Assembly (NCBI GenBank): GCA_022414725.1 | Contig: CM039464.1 | Coordinates: 36,794,641 to 36,858,640 of the forward strand | Direction: 5' to 3' | Source: Microglena sp. YARC | Lineage: Eukaryota; Chlorophyta; Chlorophyceae; Chlamydomonadales; Chlamydomonadaceae | Length of the DNA: 64,000 nt | In this document: piece after piece, positions 10,871 through 21,861 of the stretch | How positions within the stretch are numbered: position 1 is the stretch's first letter | Layout: every line of letters starts with the position of its first letter | Translations under genes and position numbers: made by a program | The notes under the pieces: generated by a model | The model's input: only the letters and a program-made list of their open reading frames with translations | Database searches by the model: none | What the model was told of the DNA's origin: nothing

Positions 10871-10980
10871 TTAAAATATTTACCTCTCCCGATTTACTTA
10901 TTCTGAGAATGGGGCTGTAAGGGCATGATTCATGGCTGTGTTTTGAGCTAATTTTCAGGTCATTTTGAGCACCTCATTTA

Positions 10981-11028
10981 GGGGGGGGGGGAGGGGGGGG
11001 GGGGGGGGGGGGGCCTCCCCCCCCCCAA
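10981..11028. repeat. Poly-G directly followed by poly-C (fold-back homopolymer)
   Basis: A run of about 33 G (one A interruption) is followed by CCTCCCCCCCCCC. It can fold on itself and is a likely consensus-error site. Confidence 0.8.
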
Positions 11029-11418
11029 GGTGTTCTGTCATCACACTCCGCTAATGCTTTCACATGGGTCCAATCTTTGTATTTGAATTTGAATTATTAC
11101 ATGGTTCTTCCGCCAACTATGGGCTGCGCACCGTCTGCCAATGCCAAATCCCCGCGTGCGATACCCACGGTTACCAGGGAGCACACCAAGCAGATTATGC
11201 AGTTTAAAGACTTGCCCAGGTCATACTTGGGACCAAGCTTCTGATGTCAAGGGCTAGTGTGCATCTCAGGCAGACTGGGTGTGGGAGGCTGGGTGTGACA
11301 GCACAAGGTGGCTGCACGAGAACGACACCACTTTTGTATTTGTTACTCTCTGCCAGTACCTCACCTGTTACCAAACTTCTGATCCAGAGGACACGTGTGA
11401 ACCTCAGGCATATTGTGT

Positions 11419-11760
11419 GTGGGAGACTGGTTGTACAGTTTGAAGTACTGGATGCACAGTCTGGGGGACTGGATGTACAGTGTGGGGGACTGGATGTACA
11501 GTGTGGGAGACTGGATGTACAGTGTGGGAGACTGGATGTACAGTCTGGGGGACTGGATGTACAGTGTGAAATACTGGATGTACAGTCTGGGGGACTGGAT
11601 GTACAGTGTGAAATACTGGATGTACAGTCTGGGGGACTGGATGTACAGTGTGGGAGACTGGAGGTACAGTGTTGGAGACTGGATGTACGGTGTGGGAGAC
11701 TGGATGTACAGTGTGGGAGACTAGATGTACATTGTGGGAGACTGGATGTACAGTGTGGAC
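11419..11760 (+). repeat. 21-bp minisatellite, about 16 copies
   Basis: The unit ACTGGATGTACAGTGTGGGAG repeats with minor changes. Because 21 is a multiple of 3 it gives open frames of a 7-residue repeat (LDVQCGR). I see no sign that it is translated. Confidence 0.9.
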
Positions 11761-11949
11761 CAGGGGTTTCGTTCAGGTGCTATATGTAGCACAAGTGCTA
11801 CATTGTGTACCTTCGTGTTTAGGGGGTGCTACATTGTGTACCTTCATGTTTAGGGGGGTGCTACATTATAACATTTGGGGATCACCTTTCGGAGCCTAAC
11901 AGCTGCTAGTACCACCCCGGAGGCTCATTTATTTGTTTAATTATCCCTA

Positions 11950-12107
11950 GGGACCGGCATATCATATGATGTTGACCGAAGGCGATTATGATATCAAATG
12001 ATTTTTTTGCATCATATGATAGTGCATATAAATGGCAACTTTAGCCTAGTCAGACTGCCAGTATCATATGATGACATGATATCATATGCTATCATATTGC
12101 CAGTCCC
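11950..12107. mobile_element. MITE with TA target duplication (Tc1/mariner-like)
   Basis: 158 bp bounded by terminal inverted repeats GGGACCGGCA and TGCCAGTCCC. It is flanked on both sides by TA (11948-11949 and 12108-12109). The interior is AT-rich and full of ATCATATGAT palindromes. A diverged inverted relative lies at about 6105-6205. TA duplication is typical of Tc1/mariner and Stowaway-like MITEs (family knowledge); the class assignment is inference. Confidence 0.65.
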
Positions 12108-12179
12108 TACTTATCCCTGACTTATCAAACCAGTTCCCCCACCCCAAGACTGCTTCATTTCATCATTTGTGAGCCAATT

Positions 12180-12330
12180 TATTGAAAAGGGATGGGTAGT
12201 ATGGGGGAGGGGGAAGATAAAAGGGGGAGCTGGGGGTGGGGGGGAGTAGTACGGGTGAGGGGGTGAGGGGAGTAGTATGGGTGAGGGGGAGGGGAGTAGT
12301 ATGGGGGTAGGAGGGGGGAGGGAAGAGGGT
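12180..12330. repeat. GGGGAGTAGTATGGG-type tandem repeat
   Basis: G-rich units of about 27-35 bp containing GGGGAGTAGTA[C/T]GGGTGAGGG, repeated four times. Confidence 0.75.
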
Positions 12331-13475
12331 TTTCCCCCCTACCTTTGGTTCCTAGACTAACCATATCCCACAAGTCGTTAAACTGTCGGTGTACAGATCT
12401 GGGCATGTCTAAAATCGGTCTGAGTTCGAGCCCTGTCACTCCCTGGTTTCCGTCAATCATGGGGGGGAGTATTATATTCTGCAGACAGTTAGACACAGAA
12501 TTGTCGGAAAATTTGTTCCCTGTGACTCAGTAGCTTAGTCAAGGTTACTGTTCTTTTAGCTTCACCAGTTTGACTCTCTTCAGCGTGGGATGCGGGGCAG
12601 TGGTACAATGTGCATACGCACCTCACGCTCGCAGTCATGCAGCAATTATTCTTAACTATTTCCCAAATACTGTGTAGCCTACATTGGTATAGCAGGGACT
12701 CAACAGGTTCCAAGTGATGATCCTCTTGATTTGCTTCCAACTCAAATCATTCTCCCACCCCATTACATTAATTCGTTTGTCAGTTTCGTTCTTTATTTAT
12801 CTAGCATTCTGGTCCAATCTAACCATTTCTCTCACCCCATTACTGCTTTTTTCGCATGTCAGTCAGTGTCAGTTCATAATCTATATAGTCAGCATTCTGG
12901 TCCAATCTCACCACTTCCCCAACCCAACTACCATGCAGCCTATGTTGGTTAATTAGGAGCTCAACAGCCTCTAAGTACTGATATAGCAGGGACTCGTAAC
13001 AGCTTCCATGTGATGATCCTCTTGCCTTTGTATTCTATACCAAATGTGATGATCCTCTTGTCTTTGTATTCTGTCCTCCATGTGATGATCCTCTTGCCTT
13101 TGTATTCTGTACAAAATCTCCCACCCCATTTCTGCTTTATTCGCTTGTCAGTTGTATAATTTATTTATCCAGCATTCTGGTCCAATCTAACCTTTTCCCC
13201 AACCCAACTACCGTGCAGTTTTGATTGGTACAGGAGAGCTCAACAGCCTCCAAGTGATGATTCACTTGCTTTGTTTCCTATTCCAGCCTTCTCCCACCCC
13301 AATGCTGCTTTATTCGCTTGTCAGTTCAGAATTTATTTATCTAGCATTCTGGTCCAATCTAACCACTTCCCCAACCAAACTACCGTGCAGCCTTTATTAA
13401 AACAGGAGGAGCTCAACATCATTGAAGTATTGATATAGCTGGGTATCCAAGTGATGAGCCTCTTCCCTTTGTTTT

Positions 13476-13945
13476 CCTATTCCAGCCATTTCTCCCACCC
13501 CATTACTGCTTTTTTCTTCCTATTCCAACCATTTCCCCCACCCCATTACTGCTCTTTTCTTCCTATTCCAGCCATTTCTCCCACCCCATTACTGCTTTTT
13601 TCTTCCTATTCCAACCATTTCTCCCACCCCATTACTGCTCTTTTCTTCCAATTCCAACCATTTCTCCCACCCCATTACTGTTTTTTCCTTCCTATTCCAA
13701 CCATTTCTCCCACCCCATTACTGCCTTTGTCTTCCTATTCCAACCATTTCTCCCACCCCATTACTGCCTTTTTCTTCCTATTCAACATTTCTCCACCCCA
13801 TTACTGCCTTTTTCTTCCTATTCCAACCATTTCTCCCACCCCATTACTGCTTTTTTCTTCCTATTCCAACCATTTCTCCCACCCCATTACTGCCTTTTTC
13901 TTCCTATTCCAACCATTTCTCCCACCCCATTACTGCTTTTTTCTT
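13476..13945 (+). repeat. 43-bp tandem repeat within the module array
   Basis: The unit CCTATTCCAACCATTTCTCC...CCCCATTACTGC repeats about 11 times at 43 bp. It derives from the polypyrimidine intron part of the surrounding modules, so it is an expansion nested in the larger duplication. Polypyrimidine followed by weak AG sites resembles acceptor tracts. Confidence 0.9.
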
Positions 13946-14980
13946 CTGTCAGGCTCATAGTTTAATAATTCATCATTCTGATCCAATCTAACCTTTTCCC
14001 CAACCCAACTTACGAGCAGCCTTTATTGGTACAGCAGGAGCTCAACAGCCTCCAAGTATTGATATAGCTGGGAATCCAAGTTATGAGCCTCCAAGTGATC
14101 GACCTCCAAGTGATGAGCCTCCTCTTGCAGATGAGCCAGGTGAGAGGGGATGAGACAGAGCGAGGCAGGGGCTATTTATTTATTGGGGTAGGTGAAGTAC
14201 ATATTCAAAATAGCCGATACTGCACAGCCTATATTAATGCAATAGGGACTCAACAGCCTCCAAGTATTGATATAGCTGGGAATCCAATTTATGAGCCTCC
14301 AAGTGATGAACCTCCAAGTGATGGGCCTCCTCTTGCAGATGAGCCAGGTGAGAGGGGATGAGTAGGGGAGAAGCAGGGGCAAATGTTTGTCCATTTTAGT
14401 GTTGATACAGCAGGGGCTTAACAGCCCCCAAGTGCTGACACAGCAGGGACTCTAAGTGATGAGCCTCTGGTTGCAGAGGAGCCAGGTGAGAGGGAATGGG
14501 GCAGAGCGAGGCAGGGGCTATTTGTTTATTGGTGTGGGTGAAGTACGTAGTCACAATAGTCGATACTGAACAGCCTATAGTGATACAACATGGACTCAAC
14601 AGCCTCCAAGTATTGAAACAGCAGGGACTCCAAGTGATGGGCCCCCTGTTGCAGAGGAGCCAGGTGAGAGGAAGTGGGGCAGAGCGAGGCAAATGGTTGT
14701 TCATTTTAGTGTTCAAATAGCAGTGACTCCAAGAGATGGGCCTCTTTTTGCAGATGAGCCAGGTGAGAGGGAATGGGGCAGAGCGAGGCAGGGGCTATTT
14801 GTATACTGGGGTAGGTGATGTACGTTTTCCAAATAGTCGATACTGCGCAGCCTATAGTGATACAACATGGACTCACCAGCCTCCAAGTATTGAAATCGCA
14901 GGGACTCCAAGTGATGAGCCTCCTCTTGCAGAGGGGCCAGGTGAGAGGGAGTGAGGGAGAGCGAGGGAAATGGTTGTCCG

Positions 14981-15178
14981 TTTTTGGCGGAGCCCCCCCT
15001 TCTGGGTGGTGGGAGCCCCCAGTGTTACCCATTTGTCCGTTCGACCGACCGACCGTCTGACCATGATGAAGGCAGACACGTCAGCCAATGGTCTCGTAAC
15101 TAACTCGCTTCCTTTGCCACCTGTTGCTCCGTCGCGATCACTCTCCGCCAATTTTTGGTGTCGCAGGCGACGCTGCAT
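14981..15178. repeat. Dispersed repeat family R200, copy 2, inside the module array
   Basis: Begins TTTTTGGCGGAG and ends CGACGCTGCAT. It interrupts a module between GTTGTCCGTT and TTTTAGTGTT, which neighbouring modules have joined (GTTTGTCCATTTTAGTGTT). It is therefore an insertion into one module after the array had formed. Confidence 0.75.
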
Positions 15179-15859
15179 CGAACTTTTAGTGTTCATATAG
15201 CAGGGGCTCAACAGCCTCCAGGTGTTGATGTAGCAGGAACTCCAAGTGATGAGCCTTCTCTTGCAGAGGATCCAGGTGAGAGGGAATGAGGAGGGGAGAA
15301 GCAGGGGCAAATGTTTGTCCATTTTAGTGTTGATACAGCAGGAGCTCAACAGCCTCCAAATGTTGATATAGCAGGGACTCCAAGTGATGATCCTTCAAGT
15401 GATGAGCCTCCTGTTGCAGAGGATCCAGGTGAGAGAAAATGAGACAGAGCGAGGCAGGGGCTATTTGTATATTGGGGTAGGTGAAGAAAATAGCCGAAAT
15501 ACTGCGCAGTCTAGTGGTACAACAGGGACCCCAAAGCCTCCAAGTGTTGATACAGCACGGACCCAAGAGACTCCAAGTGATGATCCTCCTCTTGCAGAGG
15601 AGCTAGGTGAGTGGGAATGAGGCGTGGCGAGGCACGGGCTTCAATAATTCATATCTTAAGAACATCACAAGTGGGAGAGGCTTCCCCCATCTGCCTCCCC
15701 CTGCCCTTGCCCACCCCACCATCCCATCCACCACCTCCACATCCACCCTCCACATCCCATCCACCATCCTGCAACCTCTCCACCCTCCCACCCCCTGCAT
15801 TGTCCACGCATCGCACCATCCATCGCCCCTCTCCCACCATCCAAATCCCTGCCCTCTGC

Positions 15860-16590
15860 TCCTGTACCCCTTTAGATGCTCCGCGACAACCTCACCACCT
15901 AGACGCTGGGCTCCGACCAGCTTTGACAACGTCCATCGTCCCTTTGGCTTATGTACCGCGCCCTCCGAACCCTGCCCTTGCCCCTGGCCCCCCCTCCAAC
16001 TAGCCCCCCTCCTGTACCCCTCCAGATTTCCCGCAATGAGATGACCTCACCACCTATACTCCCTGGGACCCAACTCTGGCTTCCGTGGCTTTGATAACAT
16101 TAGCCGGCTTTTCCCCCTCCCCCCCCCCCCCCCCTCTACCCCATGCCTTAGCCCCCCCCCCCCTCCCGTACACACGTCCAGATGCTCGGACAACCTCACC
16201 ACCTAGACTTCCTGGGACCCAAGCTTTGGTGGCTTTGACAACATCGTCAGCCTTTTGCGCCTTACATCACCTAACCCCTCTTCCCCCCCTGCCCTTGCCC
16301 GCCCCTGCCCCCTCCAACTAGCACCCCCCTCCTGTACCCCCATCCAGATGACCGCAACGACGCCTCACCACCTAGACCTCCCTGGGACCTGAAGTTTGGC
16401 TCCGGTGGCTTTCACAACGTCCACCGGCCTTTTAGCCCTGCCCTCCCCCCCCCCCCCCCTCCAAATAGCCCCTTCTGTACATCCATCAGATGCTCATGGA
16501 CAACCTCACCATCTAGACTCGCCTGGGACCAAGCTTCGTGGCTTTGACAACGTCCGTCAGCCTTTGTGCTTTCGCTCCACCGTCACGCCC
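15860..16590 (+). repeat. Five tandem acceptor-plus-exon modules
   Basis: CTCCTGTACCCCT..CAG|ATGCTC-type acceptors recur near 15875, 16024, 16180, 16347 and 16489. Each is followed by CAACCTCACCACCTAGAC, CCTGGGACC and GGCTTTGACAAC. After a phase-1 donor the best frame reads DARTTSPPRLPGTQALVALT in the third copy. Other copies need one- or two-base indels to match. The spacers are pyrimidine-rich. This looks like the 3' continuation of the 12.65-15.6 kb gene region. Confidence 0.6.
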
Positions 16591-16710
16591 CATCCCCGGG
16601 GCCTCCCTTCACACCTCAGCAACCCTCTCCCAAAACCAAAAACCGAAGAAGCCGCTAAACCACGAAGACCACGGTTGCCCCAAAAACCTAATCCCCCAAG
16701 TGAGTCGTGC

Positions 16711-17085
16711 TACTTGAACTTGGTTACTGTGGTGTTACTTAAACTTGGACTTGGTTACTGTGGTGTTACTTAAACTTGGACTTGGTTACTGTGGTGTTAC
16801 TTGAACTTGGACTTGGTTACTGTGGTGTTACTTGAACTTGGACTTGGTTACTGTGGTGTTACTTAAACTTGGACTTGGTTACTGTGGTGTTACTTGAACT
16901 TGGACTTGGTTAATGTGGTGTTACTTGAACTTGGACTTGGTTACTGTGGTGTTACTTGAACTTGGACTTGGTTACTGTGGTGTTACTTAAACTTGGACTT
17001 GGTTACTGTGGTGTTACTTGAACTTGAACTTGGTTACTGTGGTGTTACTCAAACTTGGACTTGGTTACTGTGGTGTTACTTCAAT
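16711..17085 (+). repeat. 31-bp minisatellite, about 12 copies
   Basis: The unit contains CTTGGTTACTGTGGTGTTAC then TT[A/G]AACTTGGA. It is built from the head of dispersed element E1 (ACTTGAACTTGGTTAC). Confidence 0.9.
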
Positions 17086-17117
17086 TTAAAGTGGTATTAC
17101 TTGAACTGGGTTACTTA

Positions 17118-17182
17118 AACTTGAACTTGAACTTGGTTACTTCTGCCAACAATTTGGCTGCTCGCTGTCTTTGGCAGTATTT
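17118..17182 (+). repeat. Dispersed element E1 copy adjoining the 31-bp array
   Basis: ACTTGAACTTGAACTTGGTT, then CTGCCAACAATTTGGCTGCT and TCTTTGGCAGTA. The body of the element follows directly after the minisatellite made from its head. Confidence 0.7.
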
Positions 17183-17224
17183 TTGTTATAACTAGAGAAG
17201 TGTGCCGAGTCAGTTGTGGTTCTT

Positions 17225-18595
17225 GAACTTGAACTTGGTTATCCCGTCAATCCTCACCTGCACCCCTCACCTCACCCGGGAGCTCACCACGTTCGACTGC
17301 CTGCTTCAGATCAGCCACTGTAACCGCTGGTATCCTACAACCCTACTCTCACCCCCTCACCCTCACTCACCCTTACCAAGACCCGCACCCTCACCACCTT
17401 CACCCCTCAACTCACCCTCACCAAGACCACAACCCTCACCAAGACACACCCTCACAACACGTACTCACCCTCATTAAGACCCTCACCCTCACCTGCCTTG
17501 CAGATCCTCACCCTCTCACTCCCAGGCCCTCACACCTTCACCCCTCAACCTCACCTCCACCCAGACCCTCACCACCTTCACCCCCCTCACCTTACAATAC
17601 CCTCACCCTCACCCCCCTAACCCTGTCCGTTCAGATCAGCCACTGTAACCCTGGTATCCTACAACCCTACCCTCACCCCCTCAACCTAACTCCAACCCTC
17701 ACTTAACCACCCTTCACACCCCAACCTCACCTCACCAAGACCACACCCTCACCACCTTCACCCCTCAAGGCCTCACCAAGACACCCCTCACCTCACCAAG
17801 ACCACACCTACACCTTCACCCCCTCAAACCTCACCCCGACAAGACCACACCCTCACCACCTTCACCACCGTCAACCTCAGCCTCACCAAGACCACACCTC
17901 ACCACTCACCACCTCTACCTCACCCTCATCAAGACCCTCACCCTCACCCTGCCTTGCAGATCCTCACCCTCTCACTCCCAGACCCTTACCACCTTCACCC
18001 CTCAACCCTCACCAATACTCACCCTCACCCCCTCACCCTGCGTTAGATCTGCACTGTACCTCTGGTATCCCTACAACCTACCCGGCAACTTTCATGACAC
18101 CAACACCCGCTTGCAGACCCTGCTCACTCCTCACTATCTCACTCCCTCACCCTACCCCTCAACCTCACTCTCATCCTCACCAATCACCAGACCCTCACCC
18201 CCACCCTGCCTTCAGATTCAGCCACTGTACCCCTGGTATCCCTACTACTCTACCCTCACCCCTCACCGCTCACCCTCACCAAGACCCTCACCCTCACCAC
18301 CCTCAACCCTCAACCTCACCCTTACCAAGACCCTCACCAGACTCTCAACCCTCACAGACCGCCCACCACTCTAACCCTGCTTGCAGATCAGCCACTGTAC
18401 CCCTGGTATCGCAACGATTGAAACAATCTCTTCGCACAATAATTGAGAAACATAGACAGCCTCTCGCGCCCCAGCAACTCTCACTCCCTACCACCACCCT
18501 CAACCCTGCCTTGCAGATCAGCCACTGTTTCCCTGTATCCCTACTACCCTACCCTCCGGAAATGCCCCTTCCAAATTCGCCACCGCCGACTACTG
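17225..18595 (+). repeat. CCCTCACC low-complexity with recurrent TTGCAG|ATCAGCCACTG modules
   Basis: Acceptor-like CAG followed by ATCAGCCACTGTACCCCTGG recurs near 17304, 17632, 18215, 18386 and 18515, with a diverged copy near 18045. The spacers are CCCTCACC-rich. In phase 1 the core would read DQPLYPWYP. The last copy continues to GCCACCGCCGACTACT|GTGAGT near 18594, giving the only clean acceptor-to-donor exon in this block. Confidence 0.6.
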
Positions 18596-19180
18596 TGAGT
18601 GGATATACTGACAATGCTTTAGGTTTTAGGCTTAAGAGTTTTCTACCCTAGGCCGCCAGACTACTGTGAGTGATGCACTGCCAGTGCTTTAGGGTTTAGA
18701 GATTTATGTTTGAGGGCTTAAAACCCTAAGCCTCCAGAATACTGTGAGTAATAGAATGCCAGTGCTTTAGGGTTTAGGGCTCTAAACCCTTCACCTCCAG
18801 GCTACTATGAGTGATATACTGCCAGTGCTTTAGGGTCTAGGGCTCTAAACCCTTCACCTCCAGACTTCTGTGAGTGATACACTACCAGTGCTTTAGGGTT
18901 CAGGGATTTATGTTTGAGGGCTCTAAACCCTAAGCCTCCAGAATACTGTGAGTAATAGAATGCCAGTGCTTTAGGGTTTGGGGCTCTAAACCCTTCACCT
19001 CCAGACTACTGTGAGTGATATACTGGCAGTGCTTTAGGGTTTAGGGATTTATGTTTGAGGGCTCTAAACCCCAAGCCACAGAATACTGTGAGTGATACAC
19101 TGCCAGTGCTTTGGGGTTTAGGGATATATGTTTGAGGGCTTTAAACCCTAAGCCCCCATACTGTGAGTAATAGAATGCCA
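18590..19180 (+). repeat. Tandem donor modules containing TTTAGGG / CTAAACCC motifs
   Basis: About nine units of 70-115 bp: CCTCCAGACTACT|GTGAGTGAT, CTGCCAGTGCTTTAGGGTTT, and a matching CTCTAAACCCT before the next unit. Most units keep a GTGAGT donor. GTTTAGGG and CTCTAAACCC are inverted, so each unit can form a hairpin. TTTAGGG is the plant and green-algal telomere repeat, but here it occurs only once or twice per unit. Confidence 0.7.
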
Positions 19181-19182
19181 GT

Positions 19183-19485
19183 GCCTATTTCTATCACTTT
19201 TCAGCACCTTCAACCTTTTCACCACTTTCACTATTTCTATCACTTTTCAATACATTCAACCTTTTCACCACTTTCACTATTTCTATCACTTTTCAGCCTT
19301 TTCACCACTTTCACTATTTCTATCACTTTTCAACACATTCAACTTTTTCACCACTTTCACTATTTCTATCACTTTTCAGCACCTTCAACCTTTCACCACT
19401 TTCACTATTTTATCACTTTCAAAACGCTTCAACTTTCAGTATTTCTATATCTTTTCACACCTGTAACCTTTCACCACTGTTCTTC
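19183..19485. repeat. Pyrimidine-rich tandem repeat, period about 46 bp
   Basis: TATTTCTATCACTTTTCA and CCTTTTCACCACTTTCAC alternate about six times. Confidence 0.85.
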
Positions 19486-19679
19486 TGGTTTGCAGACTAT
19501 ACAAAGTTAGCAATGATATTCAATAATTATCAACAAAATTAACAGTAATAATAACACTACAATTCAACACTGCACCTTTTCCCCACTCTTTCTGGTTTGC
19601 AGACTGTACAAAGTTAGCAATGATATTAAATAATTATCAACAATAAAAAATAATAATAAACATACTCCCACCTGCAACC

Positions 19680-20430
19680 TTATTACAAACAATACTCCCC
19701 GCATACTCCCGCAACAATACTCCGCATACTCCCCGCAAACAATACTCCCGCATACTCCGCAAACAATACTCCCGCATATTCGGCGCAAACAATACTCCCG
19801 CATACTCCCTCCGAAAACATGCTCCGCATACTCCAGCAATACCCTGCATAATACTCCCGCATACTCCCGCAAACAATACTCCCGCATACTCCCGCAAACA
19901 ATACTCCCGCATACTCCCGCAAACAATACTCCGATGGCCCGACAACAAGATACTGCCGCGCCGCATACTCCGCAAACATACTCCCGCTACTCCCGCAAAC
20001 AATAACATTGCCCATGCATACTCCGCGCAAAAATACTTCCCCCGGCATACTCCGCTATCCGCAAAAATACCGCATACTCCCCAAAGACAATACTCCCGCA
20101 TGACTCCGCAACAATACTCGCACGATATTCCTGCAAACAATACTCCGCATACTCCCAGCAAACATACTCCGTGGATACTCGAGCAAAAATACTCCCGCAT
20201 CCCGTTGCAACAATATCCGCATCTCCCGACACACAATATCCCCAAACGCTATACTCCGCAACAATATTCCCGATAACTCCCCGGCAAAAATAATCCGCAC
20301 TCACTCCGCAAAAATTCCCTGTACTCCCGCAAATAATACTCGCCGCATCTCCGCGCATAAACAAATACTCCGCATTACTGCCCTGCAACATATAACCGCA
20401 TATCCGAGCACAATATCTCTGCATAATCGC
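19680..20430. repeat. 25-bp repeat GCATACTCCCGCAAACAATACTCCC, increasingly noisy
   Basis: Good copies near 19680-19930. From about 19940 the units show frequent single-base losses and insertions. Frames reading CGSMREYCLREYAG are repeat translations only. Confidence 0.85.
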
Positions 20431-21861
20431 AAAAATACTACCGCACTGTGAGCGTTTATTTACGTCTGTCTCAGTTGTGACAGAACGATCAGATTAACAA
20501 TGTATCCATCATTATCATCACATTATAACACAACAACCAAAAATATCAACCAGACATCCCCAAACGCCAACAACATACAACCAACCAACAGCCCCAAACA
20601 AACCAAACCAACCACAATAACAACCTATTACTGTCTCTTTGATTTCAATAATATCTACGTCTTCCAGCAACTCCGTTGACCACTGTTCTTCTGATTCAAT
20701 ATATACTTCAAATTCTTTACCACTTTACCACTGTCTTCTGATTCATCATATTCCTCTTTCAACTGGCACTTTTTAGCAATGTTCTTTCTGACTTCAATAA
20801 TATTCCTCTTCACACATTTCACTGTTCTTAAACTGATTCAATAATTTGCAACCTCTTGTGGAGCAATTAATACACTGTCCGTGCTGATTCAATATATTCA
20901 ACTTTTCACCACTTGACAATCGTCCTTCTGATTAATAGATTTCAACTCTGTTACACTTGACCACTGTTCTTTTCTGATTTCAAATATTCAACTCTTTCAA
21001 CCACTTGACCTCTGTTTTCTGCTGGCGTACTGGCAGACTATACATGTGACAATAGCCGGAAACTCCCGTAAGTACAATTATAAAGTAGCCGAGTTAACGA
21101 GTGGTGTCTTACTTTCGTCTGAGAGTGGGGCTTACTGGCGGAATTCAATTTTCTCAATTTCAATTTCAATTTCAATTACATATAGTAATAAGACATAGTT
21201 ATAGTAGTATAAACGCAGTTGTTGTCTTAATTCATGTCTGAGACGCTCGGCGCATTATCGGATGTAACAAGTTTCAATTTCAATTTCATTACATATAATA
21301 TAAGCATAGTATATATAGTTGTACAGTATTGTATATAAATGATAGATATATTCAAGGTATATTATATAAAGGTATCAGTATAGGTTATATATAGTATATA
21401 GAAATAGCATAGTTTTTATTAGTTAAGTATAAGGAACGTAATTTGAAATGATACGTATATTAGAGTATATAGCAGTTCAATCAGTATATTATATATTATA
21501 GCAAGCATAGTATATTAGTATAAGGTTAAGTATATAAAATGATAAGTATAATTAAGTATAATACTAAGTATCAGTATATTATATATAGTATAAAGCATCA
21601 AGTATCATATAGTATACAAGTATAGTATATAAATGATAAAGTATATTAAGTATTAAAGTGTAATACAGTATCAGTATATATATTTATATATAGTATAAAG
21701 CATAGTATATAAGTAAAACGTAAAGTAGAGTAAGTAAAGTGATATAGTCTAGTTTATATATGATATAAGTAGGTGAACGGAAACTAATAATTAGTGTTTG
21801 AAAAAAAAAAACTATCATTTTAGAATTGATATAATATTATAATGTCCAATATTTATAAAGT
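20430..21861. other. AT-rich low-quality flank of the gap
   Basis: TTTCACCACTTGACC..TTCTGATTCAAT fragments (20640-21010), then TATATAGTATAAAG-type repeats to the gap. No coding frame. The irregular indels look like unpolished sequence. Confidence 0.6.

Larger units (their letters stand above)
12650..15609 (+). repeat. Array of tandemly duplicated exon/intron modules with phase-1 symmetric mini-exons
   Basis: Nine well-kept modules share a coding-like core with CAACAGCCTCCAAGTATTGA and end in GAGCCAG|GTGAGAG. Donors lie at 14140, 14348, 14486, 14664, 14763, 14941, 15276, 15429 and 15607. Read from an upstream acceptor-like CAG|GAGCTC or ATAG|GGACTC, each core encodes a Pro/acidic peptide such as QQPPSIDIAGNPSDEPPLAD. 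It starts and ends in phase 1, so any number could be spliced in without a frame shift. Degraded copies extend left to about 12650. Inter-exon sequence carries TTCTCCCACCCCATTACTGC. No complete gene model is possible. Confidence 0.65.

Noticed and set aside
11244..11789. 181-residue ORF of LDVQCGR repeats
   Set aside because: A 21-bp minisatellite is automatically open in several frames; no promoter, splice or domain support.
12395..12450. GAGTTCGAGCCCTG resembling a pol III box B
   Set aside because: No matching box A at the usual distance and no cloverleaf.
19564..20424. Minus-strand ORFs rich in CGSMREYC
   Set aside because: Translation of the 25-bp repeat in noisy sequence.
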